DNA from: an uncultured Clostridium sp.
Lineage (GTDB): Bacteria; Bacillota; Clostridia; Clostridiales; Clostridiaceae
Reading direction: 5' to 3'
NCBI GenBank assembly: GCA_900548455.1
Contig: URKQ01000005.1
Coordinates: forward strand, 1-64,000
Length of the DNA: 64,000 bases
The notes under the pieces were generated by a model. That model made no database searches. It was given only the letters and a program-made list of their open reading frames with translations, and was not told where the DNA came from. Position numbers and translations under genes: made by a program. Positions 26,097-36,409 of the stretch are shown here, piece after piece (the first letter of the stretch is position 1; each line of letters opens with the position of its first letter).

Positions 26097-27632
26097 TCAA
26101 TTTTTCGTAAGCTTACCTCTTACTTCTTCTAAAGTAACTACTCTAAATATCAATGCCAATGCTCCAAAAATAACAATTCCTATAAAAATAGCAATTAAAC
26201 AAGATATTCCATTACTCATGGTATAATTATAGACATTATTATAAACAAACACAACTGATATTATCATAATCAGAGATATAAATAGAGGTTTTACAAACAC
26301 ATCCATTAGCTTTATTTTTACCTTAAATAATTTTTTTACCTCTTTAATATTTAACCCAGCAGTCACTAAATAACCAATTATACTTCCTACAATGGCACCA
26401 TAAATATTTATTTCAGGTATTCCTACTGTAAAATATGTTATTACAACCTTAAATACACATCCTATCCCCAGATTGTAAACAGGCTTCATGTATCTACCAC
26501 AACTTTGTAACAATGACGTTGTCGTTTGAGTTAATATAATTACAGGCACTGTTAGTGATAAAATTTTTAGTATATCATACCCCCCTGCATCTCCCATGAA
26601 CACTAATGACATTATAGGCTTTGCCAAATAAAACAAGCCTAAAAAACTTGGAATTGCAATTAGAAAAGATAGCTTAAAAATCATATCTATTCTTCTATGG
26701 AGCTCATTTTTATTATTAACAGAGTAAACTTCAGATATAATTGGAACTAATGCAGAACATAATGCTACTGACAATGCTAAGGGTATATTTTGTATAGTCA
26801 TTGCCTTGCCTGTAAACTGGCCATACAATATAGCACTTTCCTTCAAACTAAATCCTGATGATACAAGTCTTTGCGGAACTATTATGGAGTCAATTAATGA
26901 CATAATAGTTCCTACTGCTGCTCCCACTGATATTGGTAATGCCGCTTCTAACAAGTTGCTCACCACATTCTTATTACCTTGTTTTGTTGTAATAACTGTA
27001 TGCTCCTTACATCTTCTATACTTTATAGTCAAATATATACTTCCCAAAATTCCACCAGCTACAGTTCCAAAAGCCGCTCCTGCTGCTGCAAATTCTATTC
27101 CTTTAGGTAATAATAAATATGCGAATAGCACGCCAAATACTACTCTTCCTATTTGTTCAATTACTTGACATACAGCCGTACTATTCATATTTTGAAGTCC
27201 TTGAAAATACCCTTTAAATGTGCACATCAAACATACAAAAATCGGCCCTAGTGATATTACCATAAAAGAATAATAAGACTTTGAATGCCATTTAAGAACC
27301 TCTATAATGTTCCTTCCAAAATAAAGCATTAATATTGATACTACTATACCTGTAGCAATCATTACTTTTAAAGTTTTATTTAAAACTTCTTCTACTGACC
27401 TCCCATCATTTTTAGCTCTAAACTCAGCTATTAATTTTGACATAGCAATTGGAACACCAGATGCAAGAGCAACAAATGTCATATATAGTGGATATGACAT
27501 TTGATAGTATCCCATACCCTCATCGCCAATCAAATTTTGAATAGGTATTCTAAAAAACAAGCCTAAAAATCTTGCAAATATCGTAGCAATTCCTAATATC
27601 ATAGTACCTTTTATAAGTGACTGTTTTTTCAT
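26097..27632 (-). CDS. spoVB: Polysaccharide biosynthesis / stage V sporulation protein B-like flippase
   Basis: MOP-superfamily membrane protein of 511 residues with about 14 transmembrane helices (YabM/SpoVB group). These are thought to flip lipid-linked wall or cortex precursors. The N-terminus KGTMILGIATIFARFLGLFF and the GDEGMGYYQMSYPLY loop are typical. The longest frame starts at a TTG (27644) that overlaps the SD GGGAGG; the ATG at 27632 is the proper start. Position between spoVT and mazG matches SpoVB/YabM loci. A specific role in sporulation versus vegetative growth cannot be decided here. Confidence 0.88.
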   Translation of the reverse strand: MKKQSLIKGTMILGIATIFARFLGLFFRIPIQNLIGDEGMGYYQMSYPLYMTFVALASGVPIAMSKLIAEFRAKNDGRSVEEVLNKTLKVMIATGIVVSILMLYFGRNIIEVLKWHSKSYYSFMVISLGPIFVCLMCTFKGYFQGLQNMNSTAVCQVIEQIGRVVFGVLFAYLLLPKGIEFAAAGAAFGTVAGGILGSIYLTIKYRRCKEHTVITTKQGNKNVVSNLLEAALPISVGAAVGTIMSLIDSIIVPQRLVSSGFSLKESAILYGQFTGKAMTIQNIPLALSVALCSALVPIISEVYSVNNKNELHRRIDMIFKLSFLIAIPSFLGLFYLAKPIMSLVFMGDAGGYDILKILSLTVPVIILTQTTTSLLQSCGRYMKPVYNLGIGCVFKVVITYFTVGIPEINIYGAIVGSIIGYLVTAGLNIKEVKKLFKVKIKLMDVFVKPLFISLIMIISVVFVYNNVYNYTMSNGISCLIAIFIGIVIFGALALIFRVVTLEEVRGKLTKN

Positions 27633-27780
27633 ACATCCTCCCAAAACACTTTGTATAAGTTATAAGTATTTTGAAAGTATGATTTTTATTACCCCTTATC
27701 ACCCTTATCCTAAGTAAAACAAGTAAATTATTTTAGTTTGTGCATCTAACACAGTGCAAATACTTGCTTTATAAGTCATA

Positions 27781-27810
27781 AAAAAAACAGCAAAAATGCT
27801 GTTTTTTAAT
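27781..27810 (-). terminator. Intrinsic terminator of spoVT
   Basis: Minus-strand AAAAAACAGCATTTTTGCTGTTTTTTTT; symmetric, with a U-tract on the minus strand. Confidence 0.85.
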
Positions 27811-27835
27811 AATCACTTAATTTTTTATATAGATT

Positions 27836-28384
27836 CTATTGCTCCATTTGTTTTCCTAAAAAAATAGCTCCTGTTTCTGCTAACTTAACTTCTACATCTC
27901 CAAATTGAACATTATCTTTAGTAGCAATTATTACACATCCTACAACGTCCCCCTCTGCAATAATAGGTGCAATTACTTGACATACATATTCATCAATATT
28001 TTCACCATCATATATTGCAATTAACGATTGACCTGTCTTATCTAGCTTAACTGTTTTTCTATTGTTCATAATCTTATCTAGTTCATTGCTAATTTTTTTA
28101 TCTAAATAATCTTTTTTGCCTCCACCACTTATAGATATAACTGTATCTTTATCACATATCATAACCATATTACCTATAGTTTGATGAAGTGCTTCAACAT
28201 ATTCTTTAGAAAACTCACTTAACTCTTCTATTGGGGAGTATTTTTTTAATATAATTCCACCGTCTCTATCAGTAAATATTTCAAGAGGATCCCCTTCTCT
28301 GATCCTTAATGTCCTTCTAATTTCCTTAGGTATAACCACACGGCCTAAATCATCTATACGTCTTACTATTCCTGTAGCCTTCAT
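27836..28384 (-). CDS. spoVT: Stage V sporulation protein T (transcriptional regulator)
   Basis: Forespore regulator of sigma-G genes. Its 182 residues have an N-terminal AbrB-like swapped-hairpin DNA-binding domain (MKATGIVRRIDDLGRVVIPK, RTLRIREGDPLEIF) and a C-terminal GAF-like domain (about 55-180). SD CGAGGAGGACATAATTTA precedes the ATG. It is monocistronic with its own terminator. Length and the domain pair distinguish it from plain AbrB (about 80 residues). Confidence 0.96.
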   Translation of the reverse strand: MKATGIVRRIDDLGRVVIPKEIRRTLRIREGDPLEIFTDRDGGIILKKYSPIEELSEFSKEYVEALHQTIGNMVMICDKDTVISISGGGKKDYLDKKISNELDKIMNNRKTVKLDKTGQSLIAIYDGENIDEYVCQVIAPIIAEGDVVGCVIIATKDNVQFGDVEVKLAETGAIFLGKQMEQ

Positions 28385-28468
28385 TAAATTATGTCCTCCT
28401 CGTTATAAAAATAATATAATATTGTTATTATTATCCTTCTTATAAAAAAATTTATTCATTGATACAAA

Positions 28469-28515
28469 AAAAAGCCAGTATAGAATTAATAATTAATCCT
28501 ATACTGGCTAAAAAA
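28469..28515 (-). terminator. Intrinsic terminator of prsA
   Basis: Minus-strand TAGCCAGTATAG ... CTATACTGGCT followed by TTTTTTTTG, eight bases after the prsA stop. Confidence 0.9.
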
Positions 28516-28522
28516 CATCTTT

Positions 28523-29527
28523 TTATTGTGTTAATTTATCTTCATACCTTTTTACTTTAGCATCTTTTTGCCATTGTTCAACTGTTTCTTTCCATTTATC
28601 ATATTGCTTTTGTTGTAATACGATTCCTTTAACTTCTTCCTTTACATCCTCTAATGGCTTAACAGGATATTCTTCTTTTTCCAAACATTTTATTACATGA
28701 TATCCAAATTGAGTTGCAATTGGAGTTTTAGTATATTCATCTTTATTTAATGTTATTGCTGCCATTAAAAAAGTTTTGTCAATTTGATTACTAGTATAAT
28801 CAACCCAACCTAAGTCTCCACCGCTTTCCTTTGTTCCATCAGTACCTAATTCTTTTGCTAATGTAGCAAAATCTTCACCATTATTTAATCTTTCTATTAT
28901 AGCATTTGCTTCCTCTTCAGTCTTAACAAGTATATGTGCTGGTTTTATTCTATTAGGACTCTCTGTGAATGAAGATTGATTTGTAGTATAATACTGAGAT
29001 ATCTCATCATCAGTAGGTTCTACATCCTTAACTGTTTCTTCATAAACAGCATTTGAAATTAAAGTCAACTTTAATTCTTTTAAAAACTCTTCTTCATTAA
29101 TTCCTGATGCAGTTAAAGCATTTTGATATGCCGCATCATCCTCAAAAGAATTTTTAACCTCATCTAACTTAGCTTGTGCTTGTTCTTGCAATTCCTCATC
29201 AGTAGGCTTAACTCCAAGTTCTTCAGCCTTTTTAGCAAATATCACATCGTTAACTAATGTATCTAACATTTTAAGTCTTTGCTGCTTTAAGTATTCTACC
29301 GCTTCCTCGTTTTCCTTATAGTTTTCACCATAAACTTGCTTTAGTTGAGAAAAAAACGGTGTTAGGTTAGCATCTACTTTACCTAATGTTATTTTCTCCT
29401 TATATACCTTTGCTACTACGGTATTGTTTACACCTTCCTCGGTCTTTTCTATCATTCCACATCCTACAGCAGACAACATTAGTGTTGACGCAATAACGCC
29501 TGCTAAAACCTTCTTTAATTTAATCAA
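28523..29527 (-). CDS. prsA: Foldase PrsA (lipoprotein peptidyl-prolyl isomerase)
   Basis: Exported parvulin-type chaperone that folds secreted proteins on the outer face of the membrane. Its 334 residues begin with a lipoprotein signal (KKVLAGVIASTLMLSAVGC) whose lipidated cysteine is residue 23. A SurA-like N-domain follows, then a parvulin domain (about 192-285; RIKPAHILVKTEEEA, GGDLGWVDY, TQFGYHVIKCL). The frame extends through an ATG that overlaps the SD. GGAGGATAAGAAA places initiation at the TTG at 29527, which also puts the signal peptide directly at the N-terminus. It lies between mfd and spoVT, the clostridial order. Confidence 0.93.
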   Translation of the reverse strand: MIKLKKVLAGVIASTLMLSAVGCGMIEKTEEGVNNTVVAKVYKEKITLGKVDANLTPFFSQLKQVYGENYKENEEAVEYLKQQRLKMLDTLVNDVIFAKKAEELGVKPTDEELQEQAQAKLDEVKNSFEDDAAYQNALTASGINEEEFLKELKLTLISNAVYEETVKDVEPTDDEISQYYTTNQSSFTESPNRIKPAHILVKTEEEANAIIERLNNGEDFATLAKELGTDGTKESGGDLGWVDYTSNQIDKTFLMAAITLNKDEYTKTPIATQFGYHVIKCLEKEEYPVKPLEDVKEEVKGIVLQQKQYDKWKETVEQWQKDAKVKRYEDKLTQ

Positions 29528-29614
29528 TTTCTTATCCTCCATTCGGTTCGTATATTGACTCAAACATAGATTTATTTTACCATAAAAAGCTTATCAAATA
29601 AACATTTGTAATTT

Positions 29615-32600
29615 TTATTTGCTTATTGTTGATAAATCTTTAATAATTTCTATAAGACTATTAAGAACATCTTTTTTATTCATATCTTTAGATTTATAAA
29701 CCAATACCGGAATGTCTCCCATTTTAAACATTATTTTCTTTCTGTAATTTTCCAATATGTATTTAACCATATTAGAAGATAAATAAGATTTATCCTTAAA
29801 TGTAATAAGTACTTGAATACCAGTATCCTTTATTTCAACAACACCAATATCTCTAGCAATGGCCTTAAGATATGCAATATGAATTAAATTATATACACTA
29901 TTTGGTATATTAGAATACCTGTCTTCTATTTCTTCAATAACATCAAGCATGTGATCAAAGGATTCTATAGATGCGATTTTTTTATACACTTGAATCTTCT
30001 GAGTCTCATCTTTAATATATGAACTTGGAATATATGCATCAATCTTCATTTCAACTGTAGTCTCAACTGGCTCCTTATCTACGTCACCTTTTATCATCAT
30101 TACAGCCTCTTCAAGCATCCTACAATACAAATCATATCCTACTGCAGCCATATGTCCACATTGAGCAGCACCCATTATATTGCCTGCTCCCCTTATCTCT
30201 AAATCCCTCATGGCAATTTTAAGGCCAGAACCTAATTCTGTAAAATCCTTTATGGCTTTAAGTCTCTTTTCAGCTACTTCCGTTAAAATCTTATCTTTTG
30301 TATATGTAAAATACGCATATGCTATTCTGTTTGTTCTTCCTACTCTTCCTCTTAATTGATATAACTGTGATAATCCCATTTTATCTGCATCATTGATAAT
30401 CATAGTATTAGCATTTGGAATATCAATCCCAGTTTCTATAATTGTGGTACATAATAAAATATCATATTTTCTATCTACGAATTCTAATACTACCTTTTCC
30501 AGTTCTCTTTCTGTCATTTGCCCATGGGCTATAGCTATTTTTGCTTCAGGCACTAATTTCTGGACATATGTAGCCATATCCCTTATAGTTTCTACTCTAT
30601 TATATACAAAAAATACTTGACCATCTCTATTCATCTCTCTAATTATTGCATCACGAATAAGCTGATCGTTAAATTCTACTACATATGTTTGAATCGGATA
30701 CCTTTCCTCAGGCGGTGTTTCTATAATACTTATATCTCTAACACCACTTAATGACATATGCAACGTTCTTGGAATAGGTGTTGCACTAAGAGTTAATACA
30801 TCTATATTCTTCTTAATTTCTTTTATTTTCTCTTTATGGGTAACACCAAATCTCTGTTCCTCATCTATTACCAAAAGACCTAAGTCCTTAAAGATAACAT
30901 CTTTTTGCAATAACTTATGTGTACCAACTATTATATCTAAATTTCCTTCTTTTAAAGCTTTAAGGGTTTCCTTTACCTGTGATGGCGTTCTAAATCTACT
31001 TATCATATCTATTTTTATAGGAAAATCCGAAAATCTTTTTACCATATTCTTATAGTGCTGCTCCGCCAAAATAGTGGTTGGAACTAAAATAGCAACTTGT
31101 TTACCATCCATAACACATTTAAATGCTGCCCTTAGTGCAACTTCTGTTTTACCATAGCCAACATCTCCGCAAAGCAATCTATCCATAGATTTATCACTTT
31201 CCATATCTCTTTTTATATCCTCTATTGCAGATAATTGATCTGGAGTTTCCTCATATGGGAATTCATCCTCAAATTGTCTTTGCCATGGAGTATCACTTGA
31301 GTATCTATGTCCTTTCAATGTTGAACGTATAGCATACAGCTTCACCAAGTCTTCAGCAATATCCTCAACAGACCTTTTAACCTTATTTCTAGCTTTAGCC
31401 CACTCGCTGCTTCCTAGTTTATTTATCTTAGGAGTTTTTCCTTCACCACCAATATATTTTTGAACTAAATCTAGTTGCTCCACTGGCACATATAGTGTAT
31501 CTCCTGAATTATACTCAAGTACTAAGTAATCTTTTTTATTTCCTTGAGCATCAAGTTGTTTTATACCCTTATATACACCTATTCCATGATTAACATGTAC
31601 TACATAGTCACCAAGTTTTAGTTCTGTGAAACTTTTTATTTTTCCTGTTCCTTTTTTATTAGTTCGTCGAGTACTTTTTCTCTTAGATTGTCCGAAAACC
31701 TCTGAATCAGATATTACTGAAACCTTTAGCTGCGGATATTCAAAGCCTTTAACAGAATTTCCAAATGTTACTACAACTTCTCCCTGTGCCACATTATCTA
31801 CAATATCTTTATATACAGCTTCAATCTCTCTGTCTCTAAGAGTTTCAATTAACCTTTCCCCTCTGGTCCTAGTACCAGATAAAATTAATGTTCTATATCC
31901 TTTTTTCTTTTTGTCTTTAATATCCTCAATGAGCATATCTAATTGCCCATGATAATCATGAGTAGTTATTTGAGAAAAAGTTGCAATTTCCCTAGGTTTT
32001 AAAACCTTTGCACTAGCATTAATTCCTTGTAAAAATAAAGTTTGACTTTCTTCAAGCATAGCTACTACTTCATCTTCACTTATTAATAATTCTCCTTGCC
32101 TTGGTAGAATATTTCCTCTACTCAAAAAGTTTTCATAGTTTTCCTTAAATTCATAATATACACTATCCAGTTTTCCAATGGCTCTAGCTATATCGTCAAC
32201 TATAACAATCCTATCAGTAAAATAATCTAAGAAGGATGTTGTTTTATTGTAAAAATACGGCATATAACTATCTATTGTCTCAAAGGTATAGGTCTCATTT
32301 AAGCTTTCTAAATTTAAATTTACAGCTTTAGATATCCTCTCTAAAGCTTCCTTATCTTTAATTTTACTAAATCTTTCAAGGGCTTCTTGCAATTCTTCTT
32401 CAATTTTAAGTTTACCACTATTTATATTCTCTTCCGTTAAAATAATTTCCTTTGCTGGAAATACTTTTATACTATTTACCTTATCTATACTCCTCTGAGT
32501 ATCTGGATTAAACGTTCTTATAGAATCTACTTCATCATCAAATAATTCTATTCTAAATGGACCCGCACCAATAGGAGGATATATATCTAATATTCCTCCT

Positions 32601-33130
32601 CTCATAGAAAATTGTCCAATATTTTCAACTACACTAACTCTTTCGTAACCACACTGTACTAACTTATTGCATAAATGCACTGTATTTAATACATCCCCTA
32701 AGGTAATATCAAAACTAAACTCCTTGAAAAGTTCTACGGGAGCATATGTTGCTGCTAAGGATTCAATAGAGGCAATAACTATATTCTTTTTTTCATTAAG
32801 AATTTTATCAATAACCTTCAATCTTTCCCATCTTAGATCTCCTGAAACAGCTTCCACATTGTAAAACGTTACTTCTCGGGTCGGAAAATAATATACATCA
32901 TTGCAATAAAAATTTAAATCCTCATATATATGTTTTGCTTCCATATCATTATGAGTTAATATTAACATACCTTTATCAGTCTCTTCATACACACCATACA
33001 ATAAATAACTTTTTCCAGACTCCGAAAGACCATATATACCCACTGGATACTTATGGCCTTCTATACTTCTCTTTATCTTTTTAAATTCGTCATTTAATTG
33101 CAGTGGTGTCATTATGCCCTTTAATCTCAA
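29615..33130 (-). CDS. mfd: Transcription-repair coupling factor Mfd
   Basis: Removes RNA polymerase stalled at lesions and recruits UvrA. Its 1171 residues have the usual architecture: UvrB-homology N-domain (GIYGLSESGKSYLLYGVYEE), RNA polymerase interaction domain (about 500-570; GDYVVHVNHGIGVYKGI), a RecG-like translocase with Walker A GDVGYGKTEVALRAAFK and DEEQRFG box, TRG motif, and the C-terminal autoinhibitory domain. The start is a TTG with GAGGTGATAAT upstream. It follows pth by 21 bases, a conserved pair. Confidence 0.97.
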   Translation of the reverse strand: MRLKGIMTPLQLNDEFKKIKRSIEGHKYPVGIYGLSESGKSYLLYGVYEETDKGMLILTHNDMEAKHIYEDLNFYCNDVYYFPTREVTFYNVEAVSGDLRWERLKVIDKILNEKKNIVIASIESLAATYAPVELFKEFSFDITLGDVLNTVHLCNKLVQCGYERVSVVENIGQFSMRGGILDIYPPIGAGPFRIELFDDEVDSIRTFNPDTQRSIDKVNSIKVFPAKEIILTEENINSGKLKIEEELQEALERFSKIKDKEALERISKAVNLNLESLNETYTFETIDSYMPYFYNKTTSFLDYFTDRIVIVDDIARAIGKLDSVYYEFKENYENFLSRGNILPRQGELLISEDEVVAMLEESQTLFLQGINASAKVLKPREIATFSQITTHDYHGQLDMLIEDIKDKKKKGYRTLILSGTRTRGERLIETLRDREIEAVYKDIVDNVAQGEVVVTFGNSVKGFEYPQLKVSVISDSEVFGQSKRKSTRRTNKKGTGKIKSFTELKLGDYVVHVNHGIGVYKGIKQLDAQGNKKDYLVLEYNSGDTLYVPVEQLDLVQKYIGGEGKTPKINKLGSSEWAKARNKVKRSVEDIAEDLVKLYAIRSTLKGHRYSSDTPWQRQFEDEFPYEETPDQLSAIEDIKRDMESDKSMDRLLCGDVGYGKTEVALRAAFKCVMDGKQVAILVPTTILAEQHYKNMVKRFSDFPIKIDMISRFRTPSQVKETLKALKEGNLDIIVGTHKLLQKDVIFKDLGLLVIDEEQRFGVTHKEKIKEIKKNIDVLTLSATPIPRTLHMSLSGVRDISIIETPPEERYPIQTYVVEFNDQLIRDAIIREMNRDGQVFFVYNRVETIRDMATYVQKLVPEAKIAIAHGQMTERELEKVVLEFVDRKYDILLCTTIIETGIDIPNANTMIINDADKMGLSQLYQLRGRVGRTNRIAYAYFTYTKDKILTEVAEKRLKAIKDFTELGSGLKIAMRDLEIRGAGNIMGAAQCGHMAAVGYDLYCRMLEEAVMMIKGDVDKEPVETTVEMKIDAYIPSSYIKDETQKIQVYKKIASIESFDHMLDVIEEIEDRYSNIPNSVYNLIHIAYLKAIARDIGVVEIKDTGIQVLITFKDKSYLSSNMVKYILENYRKKIMFKMGDIPVLVYKSKDMNKKDVLNSLIEIIKDLSTISK

Positions 33131-33151
33131 ATTATCACCTCTTCAATTAGC

Positions 33152-33727
33152 CTACTTCAACTCAATTGCTTTAAATGAATTAAATCTATTCATAGCTTCT
33201 GTTATACCTTGATTTATTAATACCTCAACAGCCTCTGATGCACCTTCATAAGCTTTTTCAACAACTTTTCGCTCATCTGGTGAAAATCTTCCTGTTACAT
33301 AATCAATAATATCATAAGTTGGTTCTCCAACTCCAACCTTTATCCTAGCAAACTTATCAGTGCCTAAATGAGCTATAATATTTTTTATACCATTATGCCC
33401 TCCCGCACTTCCTTTTTCTCTAATTCTTAATCTACCTATTTCTAAAGTTATATCATCATATATAACTATTAGATTTTCAACAGGAATTTTATAAAAATCC
33501 ATAATAGCTCTAACACTTTCTCCGCTTAAATTCATATATGTTTGAGGTTTTAAAAACATAACCTTTTCATTTCCAATTTGGACCTCTCCATATACACCTT
33601 TAAATTTTGTCCTATTTATCATAAAGTTATACTTTTTTTCACATAAATCAACAACATCGAATCCAGCATTATGTCTTGTTTTATCATACTTTTCTCCCGG
33701 ATTTCCAAGTCCTACTACTAAAAACAT
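33152..33727 (-). CDS. pth: Peptidyl-tRNA hydrolase
   Basis: Recycles peptidyl-tRNA dropped from ribosomes. Its 191 residues open with MFLVVGLGNPGEKYDKTRHN, including the catalytic histidine (RHNAGF). PQTYMNLSG, YDDITLEIGRLR, GSAGGHNGIKNI and GVGEP are all family motifs. The longer frame (to 33745) is rejected because TTGGAGGGTAAT lies directly before the ATG at 33727. It leads a pth-mfd unit. Confidence 0.96.
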   Translation of the reverse strand: MFLVVGLGNPGEKYDKTRHNAGFDVVDLCEKKYNFMINRTKFKGVYGEVQIGNEKVMFLKPQTYMNLSGESVRAIMDFYKIPVENLIVIYDDITLEIGRLRIREKGSAGGHNGIKNIIAHLGTDKFARIKVGVGEPTYDIIDYVTGRFSPDERKVVEKAYEGASEAVEVLINQGITEAMNRFNSFKAIELK

Positions 33728-33805
33728 ATTACCCTCCAAAATCATATATAGAAATTATTTTATAACATTCACTGAACATTATACTAAATCTTTCGCATAA
33801 AAACA

Positions 33806-33835
33806 AAAGTAGCACTAAAAAGTACTACTTTTTTA
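33806..33835 (-). terminator. Terminator overlapping the HtrA-like gene 3' end
   Basis: Minus-strand AAAGTAGTACTTTTTAGTGCTACTTTT, beginning within the last codons of the HtrA-like gene and ending in a short U-run. Confidence 0.7.
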
Positions 33836-34955
33836 TAAATATATCATAGTTTAAATATTTTCCATTTTTAAATACTGTTATCGTAAGTTTTTCTCCATTA
33901 TCCATTTGCTTTATTTTAGAATTAATTTCATTGACAGTAGTAATTTCAACTCCATTTAGCTTAACTATTATATCTGTAGGTCTTATCCCTATATCATACC
34001 CAATACCATTTTTAGTAACATCCTTAGCATATATTCCTTCTACTCCATCTTCTGTCTTAGACACAGCTACCTCTCCATATATGCCCAGATAAGAAATTAG
34101 AGAATCTTGTTTATCCAATATTCCAGAGGTTATAGGTTCTAAATCATCTACAGATATATAAAAACTTGTTTTACCAAAATCTTTATAATGAGCCATATCT
34201 CCACTATTAACACCAATTAACTGCCCTTGTAAATTACAGAGCGCCGCCCCTGTATTAATAGTCCTAGGAACTATATTAGTTTTAATAACCTTTAAAGTTT
34301 CCGCCAGCTTAGTGTTAGGATTTCTAAATATAATCGTTTCCCTTGTATTTAAAATTTTCCCTACTTCTATTCCTTCATCAAAAGAATTTCCCGCTGGATT
34401 TCCCATGCTTATTATGACATCGCCATCTTTTGCATTACTAGCATCCGTTGGAAACTCAATTGGTTTTAGTGGCTCTCCTTCAACTTTTAACATAGCTATG
34501 TTATATATGCTATCAAATCCTATTGTGGAAACTGTTCTTATTTCATCACTATATAGCTTAACTTTAATAACATTTCCACTATCAACACAATCATAGCTAG
34601 TTATTATGTACTCTCCATTTTCTACTACAATTCCAACTCCAACGTTTGATTCTTTAACACTATCCTCATCATTTTTAACTTCAATTATGGAAACAATGGA
34701 TTTAGATACTCTATTTACAGTATCATCAAATTTAAGTGCATTTTTACCATCTTCCAAATTTGTATGTTGTATTAAATAATAGCCAACTTGTTTTATATGA
34801 TGTGTCATCAAAACAGCCGTAATTGTACCACTTACTAAGGCTATACATAAGCAACCCATGCCAATTAAAAGAAACTTTCCTTTGCGTTTTTTCTTAATTT
34901 TGTTAAATGTTATTTTTGCCTTAGGACTTCTATAATCCTCTCTTGAATTGCTCAT
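33825..34955 (-). CDS. HtrA/DegP-like membrane protein with PDZ domain, predicted catalytically inactive
   Basis: A 376-residue protein with a basic cytoplasmic N-terminus and one transmembrane helix (about 28-50). A trypsin-like domain (about 75-270) and a PDZ domain (about 285-376; GIYAKDVTKNGIGYDIGIRP, DIIVKLNGVEI) follow. The overall match to bacterial HtrA is clear (GVGIVVENGEYIITS, ISMGNPAGNSFD, GQLIGVNSG). The triad positions read Asp122 for His (ITSYDCV versus ITNNHVV), Asn152 for Asp (DSIYNIAML versus DSLTDLAVL) and Thr235 for Ser (NTGAAL versus NSGGPL). Proteolysis is therefore unlikely. It follows the histidine kinase by 32 bases. A sensor or scaffold role is inference. Confidence 0.88.
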   Translation of the reverse strand: MSNSREDYRSPKAKITFNKIKKKRKGKFLLIGMGCLCIALVSGTITAVLMTHHIKQVGYYLIQHTNLEDGKNALKFDDTVNRVSKSIVSIIEVKNDEDSVKESNVGVGIVVENGEYIITSYDCVDSGNVIKVKLYSDEIRTVSTIGFDSIYNIAMLKVEGEPLKPIEFPTDASNAKDGDVIISMGNPAGNSFDEGIEVGKILNTRETIIFRNPNTKLAETLKVIKTNIVPRTINTGAALCNLQGQLIGVNSGDMAHYKDFGKTSFYISVDDLEPITSGILDKQDSLISYLGIYGEVAVSKTEDGVEGIYAKDVTKNGIGYDIGIRPTDIIVKLNGVEITTVNEINSKIKQMDNGEKLTITVFKNGKYLNYDIFIKK

Positions 34956-34987
34956 AATAGCCTCCCTTCTAAGTGGTCATTTATTTA

Positions 34988-36409
34988 CTATAATTTTTTA
35001 GAAACAGCAAGAGTAAAAATAAATTCCACTCCATTTTCATGGTTTTTAACCCATATGTCCTCATCATGTAAATTTATAATATTTTTTACGATAGACAAAC
35101 CTAATCCTGTGCTAACCTTTTGAGTTCTAGATTTATCACCCTTATAAAATCTATCCCAAATATGCTTTATATCTTCTTCAATTATTTGTGGTCCTTCATT
35201 AAAAAATGAAATAAATGCTTTCTTACCTTTAGATTTACATGATATCTTTATAAGTCCACCTTCATCACCATACTTAATGGCATTATCTAGAAGATTAGTT
35301 ACAACCTGAATCATTTTATCTTCATCACTAAGAACTATTAGCTCATTTTCCTCAAAAAACACCTGTACATCTAAATTTTTATTTTTAATTCTTCCTTCAT
35401 TTCTTAAAATACATATTCTTACAATCTCATTTATATCTATTGGCATCTTATTAAGCTTAAAAGTTCCAGCCTCAACTGCCGATAAATCTAATAGATCATT
35501 AATAAGTCTAGCCAATCTTTGTATTTCCTCATATGTAATTTTTAAATAGTAATTCTGTTTTTCATAGGGAATTACACCATCTAAAATTCCCCCTATAAAT
35601 CCTTTAATTGATGTCATAGGAGATCTCAATTCATGTGACACATTTGAGATGAAATCTCTTCTGTTTTGCTCTACCTGCTGTAATGAATCTGCCATAGTGT
35701 TAAAGGCGTTCGCAAACTCTTCCATTTCGTCTTCAGAGTGAATTTCTACTCTTTTATCTACATCCCCTTGGGCTATTTTCTTAGCTACCATACTCATTTC
35801 TGATAGTGGATTTACTATCATCTTTTGAGAAAAATAATATATTACAATACAAGATGCAATAACAGCCATAACTGCAGAAACCCATATTATTTGGTACACA
35901 TTAGATAATGACTTATCAAGCATATCTGTGGAAGTTCCAATCAAAGCAACCCCTTGAGTTTTTCCAAAAGAATCATAAAGGGGTTCTGTTATTACATAAA
36001 CTTTATCATCAATATAAACGCCATAATCTTCTATTGCTTGAATGTAGTCTTCATTTGTAATTTTTTCAACATCTCCATGAAAAACTTGTTTGCCTCTCAA
36101 CGGAGCATATTTGATAGAATTAGCACAATACATATATCCATTACTATCAAGTAATACTATATCATCTCCAATATATGAAGAAATAAATTTTATATCTTTT
36201 TCTAATTCTTCATAAGAAAATCGCCCATTAAGGTACTCAACAGCCCTATTTGCAATTATATCTACTTGTCTTACTAATTCTGTACTTCTAGATTTTATAA
36301 AGTAGTCTTGAAACCAAAATGAAAGAAACGCTGCTAAAATGGTAAAGCTAACTGTTATTATGATAGTGTATGTTATAACCATCTTTGAAAACAAGCTATT
36401 TTTTACCAT
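34988..36409 (-). CDS. Sensor histidine kinase
   Basis: Membrane kinase of 473 residues partnered with the adjacent OmpR-type regulator. It has transmembrane helix 1 (about 10-32), an extracytoplasmic sensing domain of about 140 residues and transmembrane helix 2 (about 173-193). HAMP (about 194-246) and HisKA with phospho-acceptor His259 (NVSHELRSPMTSIKG) follow, then a HATPase domain with N-box LLDNAIKYG and G-box STGLGLSIVKN. Its start codon overlaps the regulator stop by one base (TAATG), so translation is coupled. The stimulus is unknown; the sensor region suggests a PhoR/ResE-type kinase acting at the cell surface. Confidence 0.95.
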   Translation of the reverse strand: MVKNSLFSKMVITYTIIITVSFTILAAFLSFWFQDYFIKSRSTELVRQVDIIANRAVEYLNGRFSYEELEKDIKFISSYIGDDIVLLDSNGYMYCANSIKYAPLRGKQVFHGDVEKITNEDYIQAIEDYGVYIDDKVYVITEPLYDSFGKTQGVALIGTSTDMLDKSLSNVYQIIWVSAVMAVIASCIVIYYFSQKMIVNPLSEMSMVAKKIAQGDVDKRVEIHSEDEMEEFANAFNTMADSLQQVEQNRRDFISNVSHELRSPMTSIKGFIGGILDGVIPYEKQNYYLKITYEEIQRLARLINDLLDLSAVEAGTFKLNKMPIDINEIVRICILRNEGRIKNKNLDVQVFFEENELIVLSDEDKMIQVVTNLLDNAIKYGDEGGLIKISCKSKGKKAFISFFNEGPQIIEEDIKHIWDRFYKGDKSRTQKVSTGLGLSIVKNIINLHDEDIWVKNHENGVEFIFTLAVSKKL